Of a DNA stretch of 31,746 nt, positions 13,304 through 22,572 are shown one piece after another. Source of the stretch: Priapulus caudatus (Eukaryota; Priapulida; Priapulimorpha; Priapulimorphida; Priapulidae). The notes below the pieces were generated by a model. That model ran no database searches. It worked only from the letters and a program-made list of their open reading frames with translations, and was not told the origin of the DNA. The position numbers were made by a program, and so were the translations under genes. The first letter of the stretch is position 1, and each line of letters starts with the position of its first letter. The stretch lies in the NCBI RefSeq assembly GCF_000485595.1, contig NW_014577171.1, positions 332,343-364,088 on the forward strand, given 5' to 3'.

Positions 13304-14588
13304 TGCCCTAATTCAATCAATTTTCACTAATCCGAGCGCGCTCTCACACAGCAGGCAGCGATATTAGGCTTGTTCCTCGTCTTTTTCTTGCGTAAAAGCC
13401 AGAAGGACCCCGCCTAAACGATAGGTAACGCAGCATTTCAGGTTGTGAATACCAACGGCGACACCTATCCAGCAGTCTACGCAGTTGTCTATTGATTAAA
13501 TCTGCTATTGCATCATCATTACACTGTACGTATTTAAAGATTCGTGTAGTTCTACTTTCTAAATAGACAAAAATTATTTAACCATTATAATTACGAATAG
13601 TACCTAAATGAAAACCGATGAAGCTACCAATTACAGGTTGCACCAATTTTGAATAGAAACAAACAAACAAAATTATTATAAATTTTTAAGAATAATTTTC
13701 AATTTTAATTCTAATCATCATACACATCAGGCTAACGATAAAAACGTTATGTGAGTTTTTATGTATTTACAGAACTATATATTATGCTTGAATGATGTTA
13801 GGGTGACATAGGCGACTATGATTTACTTATAAAGATTAATCTTGTTACAATCAGCTATTACAAAATACAACAACATACCGTCGGGCCGTGTTATGGTCAT
13901 TCCATCCCCACACATTCAGTGTAATTTCGATTTAAGCATGATCCTATTAAATTATTAAATGTATTAAATCTTTTATTTTTAGATTAAAAATAATAAATTT
14001 ATACAAAAGCCTGGAAACAAGATTGTGTCATCATTGTAATAAACATACAGTCAAAAATGGCCCCACATATCTCTTTCGCCTGCGTATACATAATAAAAAA
14101 TGAACAGGACTGTTTAGGAGGCATATAGTAACAGCAATAACATTTCAAATATGTTATATATGAGCTCAAAACACCTAGGTTTGCAGCCCAGCGAGTATAA
14201 AGTTCCATATTTCACAGCTGCTAGCATTTTTTTATTTTTACATGGAAAATGTTCGATAAAACGCCAGAACTATACGTACTCAAGATCTTGCGAACTGTGG
14301 CGCGCACAACCAACTAATTCATGCTGCAAAAACTACTTCGTTCTATCCGATTCCGTCTATCTGACTATTCAACGAGAATATAAAGCAGTAGAGATTCTTT
14401 CTAACCAAACAGACGTTGCGTTAAAAGAAATATTAACCAAGTTTACATTGCGAATGGTAACGACGTTGTCACCAATGACTTGTTACGTGGATTGGACAGT
14501 GATAATAGATTTGTTATAACAAGTCCAGTTAACTATACCTCAAGAAAATAACTACTAGATACATTAGCGGTCCCACAAACCACATCTC
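13304..14588. other. unassigned AT-rich stretch
   Basis: No recognisable gene. The plus-strand open frame 14151-14519 (122 codons) has no motif I know. A small fragment at about 13356-13421 would read ILGLFLVFFLRKSQKDPA then stop after a CAG acceptor, but nothing supports it. Confidence 0.4.
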
Positions 14589-14925
14589 CTACATAAATGG
14601 CCGGATCTGTCTGTCTGTCCGTCTATCTTCTCGAGACCCGTAAGGGGTGACCCCCAACACCATATATATATATTCTGAATCAGCATGACGCCACGACCAT
14701 TTTAGGCCAAAAAAAATTGCAAAAAAGGAAAAATAAGAGAAAAAAAAGAAAAAACGATTTTTCTTTTTTTGGAACACTTTTTTGTAGGTAAATGTTATTC
14801 TTGGCCAGCTTTTGGCTGAAAATTTGACTAAAAACAGTTATTTTCAAACACGGATATGATGGATCCATCCGAAAGTACGGAATCGAATCTCAAGTTGATA
14901 CGCGGAACATAAAAATAGTAGCGCA
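14589..14925 (+). mobile_element. probable Helitron flank or degenerate transposon sequence
   Basis: TCTGTCTGTCTGTCCGTCTA, then a CTTCTCGAGACCCG block and a long A-rich run, directly precede a Helitron helicase fragment. Linking the two is inference from adjacency; this stretch contains no coding sequence. Confidence 0.35.
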
Positions 14926-15351
14926 TTGCAGCAGAAAAGTAGAGGAATCCTAGCACAGCAGAAAAGTAAAGATACAAGCTACAAGTCGATGGACACAGTT
15001 CCTGATCCTAACCAGGTGGTGCACTATCCGACCGAGTTTCTCAACAGCCTCGCGCCCTCAGGTCTGCCACCACACAACTTGGTGCTCAAGGTCGGCGCGC
15101 TCATATTGCTAATGCGCAACCTGGATGCTCCCAAGCTCTGCAACGGCACAAGGCTCACAGTCAAGCAGCTCATGCCCAGAGTCATCAAAGCCAAAATCAT
15201 GACAGGCAAGGGCAAGGGCGAAAATGTCTTCATCCCAAGGATCCCGCTCATCCCATCAGACCTGCCATTTCAGTTCAAGAGGCTGCAGTTTCCAGTCAAG
15301 CTGAGCTTTACCATGTCCATCAACAAGGCCCGCAGCTGCGTTTTTGTATAG
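14926..15351 (+). pseudogene. Helitron PIF1-like helicase, C-terminal remnant
   Basis: The open frame of 141 codons contains the typical Helitron helicase C-terminal series. From about residue 19 it reads YKSMDTV, then YPTEFLNSLAPSGLPPH, LKVGALILLMRNLDAPKLCNG, GKGKGENVFIPRIPLIPSD and LPFQFKRLQFPVKLSF. It ends TMSINKARSCVFV before a stop. Intact helicases read MTINKAQGQTF followed by the final helicase motif and the AxSRV end, so this copy is cut exactly where motif VI should follow. Upstream, the Walker A and B region and the Rep domain are missing, and a 15-bp CAGCAGAAAAGTA-type duplication marks the junction. It is non-functional. Confidence 0.9.
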
Positions 15352-15564
15352 TATGACACCTGTGTAATTACGTGTGAAGCAATTCTAACATAATGCGTGC
15401 TCTATTAACACAAATGCGAAACAATAAGTAAACTAAGATGTAAATTATTTTTCGATACACTACTGCAACCACATATATCGTGCCTAAATTCATAACAATA
15501 TCGAGAAATGCTAGACAGTCGATAGAATGGAAATCTTACTAGTACTAATAAGAAACATGGTAGT
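15352..15564. other. short unassigned stretch
   Basis: Nothing recognised between the Helitron remnant and the next microsatellite. It may contain the Helitron 3' end, but no clear CTRR-plus-hairpin terminus was found. Confidence 0.4.
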
Positions 15565-15578
15565 GTGTGTGTGTGCGC

Positions 15579-15649
<71 letters not shown>

Positions 15650-15672
15650 TACGTACGTACGTACGTACGTGT
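15565..15672 (+). repeat. (GT)n-(CG)n-(ACGT)n microsatellite
   Basis: GT repeats, a GCGCGCGCGC block, a long GT run, then about six tandem ACGT units at 15646-15671. Confidence 0.97.
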
Positions 15673-15810
15673 GTCTGTGTGAGTTGGTATGCGTGCGCAT
15701 GTGTGTATGTGACTCACCAAGGATACAAAAAAGTCATGCCATATAAGTTTAAAATCTGCTACATTGCCAACGCATCCACGCACGGAACTACGTACTTTAA
15801 ATAAATCGCG

Positions 15811-15886
15811 CTAAGCATAGCAGCGCTAACCGCTGTTAGCATAGCAGCTGTTACAGCGTAGCGTAAGCATAGCAGCTGTTACAGCA
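15811..15886. repeat. tandem AGCATAGCAGCTGTTACAGC repeat
   Basis: The 20-base phrase AGCATAGCAGCTGTTACAGC occurs twice, with a diverged and partly inverted copy before it (AGCATAGCAGCGCTAACCGC). It ends about 20 bases before a MITE. Confidence 0.75.
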
Positions 15887-15905
15887 TGTTCTGTACTCAC
15901 AGCGT

Positions 15906-16172
15906 TAAAGCCGCCGCACACCAGCCGATTTTACAAACGATGAAGCGATGAAGCGATGAAGTGATGAAGCGATGAAACGATGAAGCGATGTAGGTGTGCG
16001 GCGGCCTTAAAATCGGCTCATCGGCTCATCGGCTCATCGGTTCAAAATCAAACATGTTTGATTTGGAACGATCACCCGATAAAAATAAAATCGTCTACAA
16101 ATGAACGCGCACACCTACATCGCTTCATCGCTTCATCGTTTGTAAAAATCGGCTGGTGTGCGGCGGCCTTTA
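15906..16172. mobile_element. MITE with 53-55-bp terminal inverted repeats and internal 8-bp repeats
   Basis: The left terminus 15906-15958 starts TAAAGCCGCCGCACACCAGC. The right terminus 16118-16172 is its reverse complement with only two single-base indels. The interior has about seven tandem GATGAAGC units, four TCGGCTCA units and a second inverted pair (15985-16000 with 16108-16123), as if one copy were nested in another. Flanks suggest a TA or TTA target. No transposase is present. The GC-rich ends followed by an 8-bp repeat ladder are distinctive; superfamily not assigned. Confidence 0.85.
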
Positions 16173-16846
16173 GACAAGGGTATAATAGAAAGCCGGAGTT
16201 TAGCAACGTAGCATTTTACATCTACAACTACGGCGCAAAACCAGACTAGTCATTATACTATATAGTATATATATATATATACCTCCTAGATATAGACTTC
16301 AGGAGATGAGTGAGGGATGTAGAAAGATGGTGGGGAAGGAAGGATGGAGGAAAAATGCACACGTACACACGTTCACGTATCTCTCGTGACGTATGCATGT
16401 CTGTCTGGACGTGCGGAACACGTATATAATGTAGAACGGAAGAAATACTGAGTGACCGACCATTTACACTACAAATGTCATCGGGAGTACATCAAATCTA
16501 AATACGTTTATTAATTTGATATGCTCCGGATTTTATCTTGACAAAATGACGTTTATTTTGCAATCGCTTTGCAGTTCAGCAGCTTTGCGTAAATAAATTT
16601 GAGCTTTTTTGATATGAATAACAATTCGACTGAGCCTTCGGTCATTTCATAGTTATCAAGGGACGACAAACTATTACAATCTAAACCGTGAGACGACCGC
16701 GTAAACGATGACCTGAAATATCATACTCCTAGTGAGTAGAGAACCGTGGTGGAATGACCACGAGAAGCACCGGGAAACGATTCAGTCTCTCCTACACACC
16801 TCTGCCTATGTCACTCAACCTCACAACCTCACCTGGTAACTTTCTC
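16173..16846. other. unassigned stretch
   Basis: No gene recognised. It contains a short (TA)n run near 16262-16280 with an inverted ACTATATAGT. Confidence 0.45.
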
Positions 16847-17125
16847 CTACCCCCGAATGAGTCCAGGGAACGGACTATACGTAGCACCTCCCGTGGGGGT
16901 ATAGTAGCAGTTCCGATTAGGTAACATTTCCGGAAGGGTAACATCTCCGACGCGATAACGCTTCCGGTAGAATTGCAACCTTGGTCGCGAGTATCGTGGG
17001 CAGCGGTGGGAAGAAAAGTCGTACGTAGCGACGGTCAGAAACAGCTCGGCGTGCTCTATTCCGGACAACGGCATCCTACTCTCCTGTCTGTTGCGGCTTA
17101 CCACCTTCGTAAACATCAACGACAT
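16847..17125 (-). CDS. unrecognised open frame, doubtful
   Basis: A 92-codon frame on the same strand as, and downstream of, the Stum-like exon. The predicted product is basic, has balanced composition (for example PEMLPNRNCYYTPTGGATYS) and is not low-complexity, unlike most frames nearby. It has no domain I recognise, no signal peptide and no membrane segment. A GTAAGC donor-like site lies about 30 bases after the first ATG, so the N-terminus may be spurious. It could be an exon, a transposon remnant or chance. Confidence 0.2.
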   Translation of the reverse strand: MSLMFTKVVSRNRQESRMPLSGIEHAELFLTVATYDFSSHRCPRYSRPRLQFYRKRYRVGDVTLPEMLPNRNCYYTPTGGATYSPFPGLIRG

Positions 17126-17163
17126 GTCTACATCGGTCGCAAACGTGCACTGATTGCATATAT

Positions 17164-17209
17164 TATCGGGAGTAAATAATCACACATTTGTGATTATTTA
17201 CTCCTGATA
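17164..17209. repeat. palindrome, family PAL copy A
   Basis: Arms 17164-17186 and 17187-17209 pair at 21 of 23 positions with no spacer. The left arm starts TATCGGGAGTAAATAATCAC; the right arm ends GATTATTTACTCCTGATA. The outer part matches copies B to E; the loop-proximal CACA/TGTG is private to this copy. Confidence 0.95.
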
Positions 17210-17815
17210 TTGCGAATAGAAGCGTATGCTAGCGACGACTGGACACGAATGTAACTCGATGGGAATTGAATTAACATTATTATCGCGTTATTTACCATTA
17301 ATTCGACACAATATATCATCGTAACAATGCGTATAAACACAATGTCACGTCTACGGTACACTGTGCTGTTATGTATCTGTACTCGTGCGGACAGGCTACA
17401 ATACAATTTGTCTTTGTCATAGGTCGATTATGATACATTTTCAGGTGACAACCTCTCTCGATCTCTCTTTCTGTTGCTCTGGCGCCATCGAGCCGTAACC
17501 CGGCAAGCCATCACGCACGCATTGCATCTAATTATCGTGTCCGTATAGTACGCCGAAATGCCGCGCGGCTAAATTTCGGCATTTTGAGTTGATGCCGACT
17601 CTGTCACTACATGCGTCAGCGTAAGAACATAATATCGACTCATATCAACGATGACACATTGCGTGCGGAGCGCATATCGGATGCACGCACGTGCGCAGGT
17701 GTGCTCATTACGTCTCTAGGCGTCTAGAGGAATCATGAATACATTTCCCCTCCTGCCGCCTCTAATTTACACATGCGCACAGACAAATATATCGGCACAG
17801 GACTAGTGAGCAAAA
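17210..17815. other. unassigned stretch, possible Stum-like 3' UTR
   Basis: No coding feature. It could belong to the 3' UTR of the minus-strand gene ending at 18258. I found no AATAAA on the minus strand close to that stop. Confidence 0.35.
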
Positions 17816-17823
17816 AAGTGAGT

Positions 17824-17859
17824 GGGAGGAAAGACATAGTGAGTGAGAGCGAGAGAGAG

Positions 17860-17898
<39 letters not shown>

Positions 17899-18179
17899 TA
17901 GAGAAGAAAGTAGAGAGAGGCCCGCGAGAGCGCGAGAGAAAGAGTAAGCGAGATCAGAGGAGAGAGAGAGAGGCGAAGAAAAGATGGATTAGCAGAAGCA
18001 TAAAAAGGTAAAGAGAATTCAGAGAGAGAGAGATGAGAGTAGAGAGACGAGAGAGATGAGAGAGAGAGAGAAGAGAGAGAGCAAGAGAGAGGAGAGAGCG
18101 AGAGCGAGAGAGAGACGAGAGAGAGTAGAGAGAAGAGAAAGAGACGAAGAAAAGAAGAAGAGAGAGAGAGAGAGAGAAC
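17824..18179. repeat. 350-bp purine-rich (GA) tract
   Basis: Almost only A and G on the plus strand, mostly GA dinucleotides with scattered C and T. On the sense strand of the neighbouring minus-strand gene it is CU-rich and would lie in its 3' UTR. Parts are mirror-symmetric. Confidence 0.95.
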
Positions 18180-18257
18180 AATTGTGAGGGGTGGGGAGTA
18201 GGTGATGAGGTACCAAGGGTAGATATGAAGAGAAATTGTGCGCGACGCGTAGCTAGA

Positions 18258-18457
18258 CTACTCCCGTATGTTATACGTACGTGTTCTGGCGTTCCTAATG
18301 AAGATAACTCCCCAGTAAATGCTCCAGATCCAGCCAAGTAGCACGACGGCCGTGATTACTTGCAAAATGGCGCAGAAGAAGTTGAAGAGAATGCCCTTGT
18401 ACGTAGGAAGGCCACATGTGGCGCAGCAAATTAGCGTCAACCCCGAAAGAAACGTAC
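18258..18457 (-). CDS. Stum/SPEC3-family membrane protein, last coding exon
   Basis: The exon runs from the acceptor (TTCTAG before GTACGTTT, at 18458/18457) to TAG at 18258-18260. With one base from the previous exon it encodes 66 residues: GTFLSGLTLICC, then LPTYKGILFNFFCAILQVIT, then LLGWIWSIYWGVIFI and a basic tail. This matches the C-terminal half of the family, where a PG(L/F)G turn is followed by TF-SGF-LCC and a second transmembrane helix ending GWIWSI-WG. Drosophila Stum acts in mechanosensory proprioceptor neurons; sea urchin SPEC3 is linked to ciliated ectoderm. The phase-1 break falls exactly in the PGLG/TF turn, which supports the boundary. The upstream exon (first helix, PVA-ICC-LN type) was not found between 18736 and 31746 and is probably outside the window. 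Confidence 0.9.
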
Positions 18458-18735
18458 CTAGAACGCACATAAAAACACAAGAAGCAAATTACGTATCTAG
18501 AAACGCACGTAAAAAACACAAGAAGCAAATAACGTACCTAAAACGCACGTAAAAACACAAGGAGCAAATTACGTAGCAAGAAACGTACCTAAAACGCACG
18601 TAAAAACACAAGGAGCAAATTACGTAGCAAGAAACGTACCTAAAACGCACGTAAAAAACACAAGCAGCAAATTACGTACCTAGAAACGTACCTAAAACGC
18701 ACGTAAAAAACACACAAGAGGCAAATTACGTTATA
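18452..18735 (-). repeat. 40/51-bp minisatellite containing the Stum-like splice acceptor
   Basis: Six units anchored on ACGCAC(G/A)T at 18463, 18503, 18543, 18594, 18645 and 18697, spaced 40, 40, 51, 51 and 52 bases. The longer units carry an extra GCAAGAAACGT-type block. On the minus strand most units read GTGCGTTTTAG then GTACGTT, which duplicates the real acceptor and the first 7 to 11 exon bases. Confidence 0.9.
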
Positions 18736-19287
18736 TTCGCAAGAACTTTTGAGAGAGACTACAGCGTGCATCGACATGCACAGCGCAAACACGTTGATAG
18801 AAATCCGTCTTGCGGACTAATTAACGAAAGACGCGCCATTATTTATTTTCACGTTCACGTGACCTGGGAATCGAGCGATCTGCAAACGCGCAGCCGAACA
18901 ACGCTTCGCGAACTAATTGATTTTCGAATTCCGAGTAATAAACTTGCGAATAAAATTTTGGAACCAATTACAGTCCGGGAACCTCCTGTATATCAAGCAG
19001 ATGCCATATTGTATGCAAATAGAGCGTAGTGAAATTACTGCTTCTTCGTTAAGAACGGAAGAGAAAACAAAGTGACAGGTCGGTTCGTGGACGTGACTCG
19101 ATTTGATATTTTATAAGCAATAAAATGGCAAAAGCAAGTGTTTTCGATTTTTACAAACAGCGCCCATATGCGAAACCCCGTATTTTTTTATCGTTTCTGT
19201 GAGCCGACGTGTGTATAAATTGACTTATTACTGAGGGAAGTAAATGCGCTCGCTTGCGCACATTGGAGTTGAGAGTATATATATATA
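18736..19287. other. unassigned stretch
   Basis: Only an unrecognised 87-codon plus-strand frame (18766-19029) with no known motif. Position and strand do not fit the missing Stum-like exon. Confidence 0.4.
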
Positions 19288-19297
19288 NNNNNNNNNN
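19288..19297. other. assembly gap (10 N)
   Basis: Ten N bases inside a TA repeat, directly before a palindrome. The true length is unknown. Confidence 0.98.
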
Positions 19298-19367
19298 TTA
19301 TATATATATATCAAGAGTAGTTAATAACACAAGTGTGTTATTATCTACTCTTGATATATATATATAA
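19298..19367. repeat. palindrome, family PAL copy B (70 bp)
   Basis: Arms of 35 bases pair at 33 positions with no spacer. Each arm is a TA run, then TATCAAGAGTAG, then a (T/A)TAATAACACA block mirrored as TGTGTTATTA. The outer core is shared with copies A, D and E; ACACA/TGTGT is private. Confidence 0.95.
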
Positions 19368-20841
19368 GTAACAGAAGCACTCTGTAAAATAGAGCCTTAG
19401 CAAAACCATAAACCTAGAGAAACCTGGCCAAAACTAACAAAAGTCGAAGATTCCAACTACAGCTAAATGCAAGAAAAAATGTAGACACTGCATAGGTTTG
19501 TGCATTGGTTTTGAATCCCGTCGAGTCAGTCACTTCATCCATATCCACAGATGTGTGAACCCCATGCGGTGGAACAACGTTATGGTAAGGTTGGTAAGTT
19601 CCCGTTGTAAATGTTTTACAAATGGCGGCCTCGGCTCGTTGCACGAGTACTTCCTTCCGCGTAAACCGTTCGGCGTGAAGCATCTACGATCGCTTAACGC
19701 AATGCCCCCAGCCTAATTCCACGCCATCCCGGCTGCGCCCAATAAGGACTATACATTTGTATATTCTATCATATACACCATGTGAAATTTTCTAACAAAA
19801 ATAAACCTAAAAATGTTTAGGCTAAAGAATAAAATTGCAAACAAATCGCGATGTAAGCTCTTTAACTCGGGCCGATAGCGCTACATGACTGACCAACGCA
19901 CGCGCAGGACTTGAACGGACGTCAAAAACACGTTAGGCTTACTCTTGATTGCAAACAGCTGGAACACCATGTGAAAAACTCCCCGGCCTCTCTCGCCTTG
20001 AAAACGACAAAATTCCCGTTGCAGAAAATGGACTCCGTCCTCCAAAGCTAACTGTCGCTCAAGAATTGGCCCAGTTTCACCAGAGCGTTCAGCCTTTAGC
20101 CTGAGCCACCAACATATGGAGTCCGTTCAAGGACCCTCGGTGAATATCTCGCAATCTAAACGCTACAGATGGAGAGATTCCCGACAGAACTAGCAAACCT
20201 CAAGAGAGACTATAACTCTTTTATATAAATTGCTTGTCACGGTATACATAGCCCTTCATGAACTTGATTGCAGGGAGCAGTCAAAATCCGACGGAAATGG
20301 ATAATGAAAAGTGAGTAAAATCAGAGGAGAGCACTTCCCAGAGCGGAGAAACTAAATTGAAATGCGTTTTCCACGCGATAGTAGAGGTACCGCTAGATAT
20401 CTCGGTAGATATCTCAACTAGCCAGTCAGAGATAACTACAGAAAAACTCGAGACAAGCGGTAGGAGTTTGTCCTTTTGCTCTCGTGCCCTTTGCCATTTG
20501 TAACATTATAGGGCCAGTCTGTCGGGGCAATTCTTATTACAATGCACTACGATTTCAATATAATCCCCCACGTAATTGAGCTCGTGCTCTTCTAGCAATC
20601 AATTAGGGAAATATTTCATATCAGCGCGCTTTACGTAGTGTCATGCATAAATTACGCGAGGCGGAAAGCCTATATGCGAACTCCTCTTCCCTCTGGAGTA
20701 AAAATAAAAATTTCCTCGGTTCGGCTTGAGGATTTAACAGTGATCGATCTCCCGCGCATTCCATCAGCAACTAACACCAGGTCAACGGTCGAATCGAGGT
20801 CCGGGCGAACGAAAACAGATGCAGTCTCGTATGTATATATA
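19368..20841. other. unassigned stretch
   Basis: No confirmed exon. The minus-strand frame 19414-19683 contains a fairly protein-like part (YQPYHNVVPPHGVHTSVDMD) but no known domain. The rest is non-coding as far as I can see. Confidence 0.35.
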
Positions 20842-20862
20842 TATCAGTAGATAATAGGGCCT
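20842..20862. repeat. possible half copy of the PAL palindrome
   Basis: TATCAGTAGATAATAGGGCC matches one PAL arm with two bases missing. A diverged complementary arm (CCCTACTATCTCGATA) lies at about 20892-20907. Confidence 0.4.
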
Positions 20863-21785
20863 CCACGCCTCTTCTGGCCGCGTGCAACCTACCCTACTAT
20901 CTCGATAGTATTGTTAGATGGTTGCTGCTGCTGCTGCTGCACTAGTACATGTGATTACGATGTGTTTGGCCAGCGGGTTTCTTTTTACAGCTGCAGGGTT
21001 GGTTCGCTTGTTGATGGACCCCCGCTGCCGGATCATGCACTGCGCGTGCCGGCTTCCATGCCTCCCACCTGCCGTTTATTATACCTCGCATTTTGCTCCC
21101 GCGCTCTCTCCACTGTCGCCATCTATTTTCGGTTAACGTGCGCGGGCGGGAAGGCGTATATATTTACAAATGCGGGCCCATGTGCCGGGCCTCGTCTTGT
21201 TGGCTGCCTGCGGTATCGGTGCACGCATTTTTGTTTTTAGATTGTGTTTACGACGCTAGCGGGTGTAGTTACAGGGAGAACATCGATATAGATATGTCCG
21301 CGAATCTGCTAATGAGAGTTTATTGTATCAGCTACAAATCTCGCCAGCCTTACTATATGTGATGCCTACACTGACCGTCTCTGTCCCAAATTTCCTTTTC
21401 AAACGCGCTCTAAAAGATCTAAATTCAATCAAATTTTTAAATCTTAGCTTCGATTGAAATTTTTATTTCCGCTTCGTCGTTCCATTTCCGCATGCAAACG
21501 CACTGAGTACGAAAATTTGATTCTATACGACTGTATTTCGCGCTCTGCAGGGATTGCGTACAAAATGTAGTTCTGCATATTTACTGTGGAGTGTCACAGT
21601 CGTGGCATCGAAGAGAACTATCACGCCAGCATACGACGCTGATAGCACCACAGATCCAGGATATAAGCTGCATGGCTAAGCCAAGTTATTTCGCATGGAG
21701 AAAGCACCTTGGGGCTTCTTATTTAGTGGACCGACCCTCGCCCTCCCAATCACTCGCTCTTGCCCTCGCCTCGCCCTCGCTCTCT
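20863..21785. other. unassigned stretch
   Basis: A short GCT repeat near 20922-20940. Overlapping plus-strand frames (20911-21362) have no recognised domain and no clear splice sites. Confidence 0.4.
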
Positions 21786-21794
21786 CTCGTCTCT

Positions 21795-21818
21795 CACACA
21801 CACACACCAACACACACA

Positions 21819-21849
<31 letters not shown>

Positions 21850-21888
21850 CAGCACACGCAACACGCACACGCACACGCACACGCACAG

Positions 21889-21919
<31 letters not shown>

Positions 21920-22018
21920 ACAACACGCGCACGCACACACACACACGCACGCACGCACAACACAACACACACAGCACACACACACCACAACACACACACA
22001 CACACACACACACACACA
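21795..22018. repeat. CA/CACG compound minisatellite
   Basis: CACACA runs mixed with CACACGCACACGC and CAACACAACACACA variants. All long frames here are low-complexity artefacts. Confidence 0.97.
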
Positions 22019-22477
22019 TTCTCGCTCGCGTTCTCTCTCCGAGCTATTTGTTGCACTTTTAGTGAAGATTTTTTGGTCTCTTTGATGGCCCGTCCATCGA
22101 CTCCTGCATAAATACGCGTGACTTTTGACGATTATCTGGCTTTTGCGGAAATCATTCACATACACTGGTGCGGTGATCTCAGCTGCGGTCTGTTTCTATG
22201 TGGTCACTGGCAACTGTATTATGTCGTGCTGCGTATGCGTTGAGAACTTGCTGCATTGAGGAATCGAGATTTATCTCAGTACAATTAATCGTCGCCTCTG
22301 ACGAGTTTCTTAGATTTGCTACCAATTTAGTGTCCCTATATTGTAACCAAAATTTCGGTCAGAATCCGGTTCGGCGAATCCAGCGATCGCAAGAACGTCA
22401 TGGAACGTCAGAAGGAGGATCTTCCCAGTTTCACCTCCGAACTAGTATAGGGTCACTTTATACGGAGGGGATATATA
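22019..22477. other. unassigned stretch
   Basis: A plus-strand frame at 22198-22614 runs through this stretch and into the following 17-bp repeat. I recognise no domain in it. Confidence 0.35.
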
Positions 22478-22572
22478 CAGAATTATCCAGAATACAGAAT
22501 TATCCAGAATACAGAATTATCCAGAATACAGAATTATCCAGAATACAGAATTATCCAGAATACAGAATTATC
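22478..22572 (+). repeat. 17-bp minisatellite, CAGAATTATCCAGAATA
   Basis: Five near-identical 17-base units plus a partial sixth that breaks at CACTTTATCCAGAAAG. The same CACTTTAT word also occurs just before the array, at 22454. Confidence 0.97.

Noticed and set aside
13356-13421. Possible small terminal exon reading ILGLFLVFFLRKSQKDPA then stop
   Set aside because: The acceptor is weak, no upstream partner exon was found, and the opposite strand is equally open, so chance is likely.
14151-14519. 122-codon plus-strand frame
   Set aside because: No recognised motif, AT-rich composition like its surroundings, no splice support.
19414-19683. Minus-strand frame considered as an upstream Stum-like exon
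   Set aside because: It lacks the expected first helix and PGLG ending and has no donor in the right phase.
21676-22165. Overlapping long frames with His-Thr and Cys-Val runs
   Set aside because: They are products of the CA/CACG repeat; both strands and several frames are open for the same reason.
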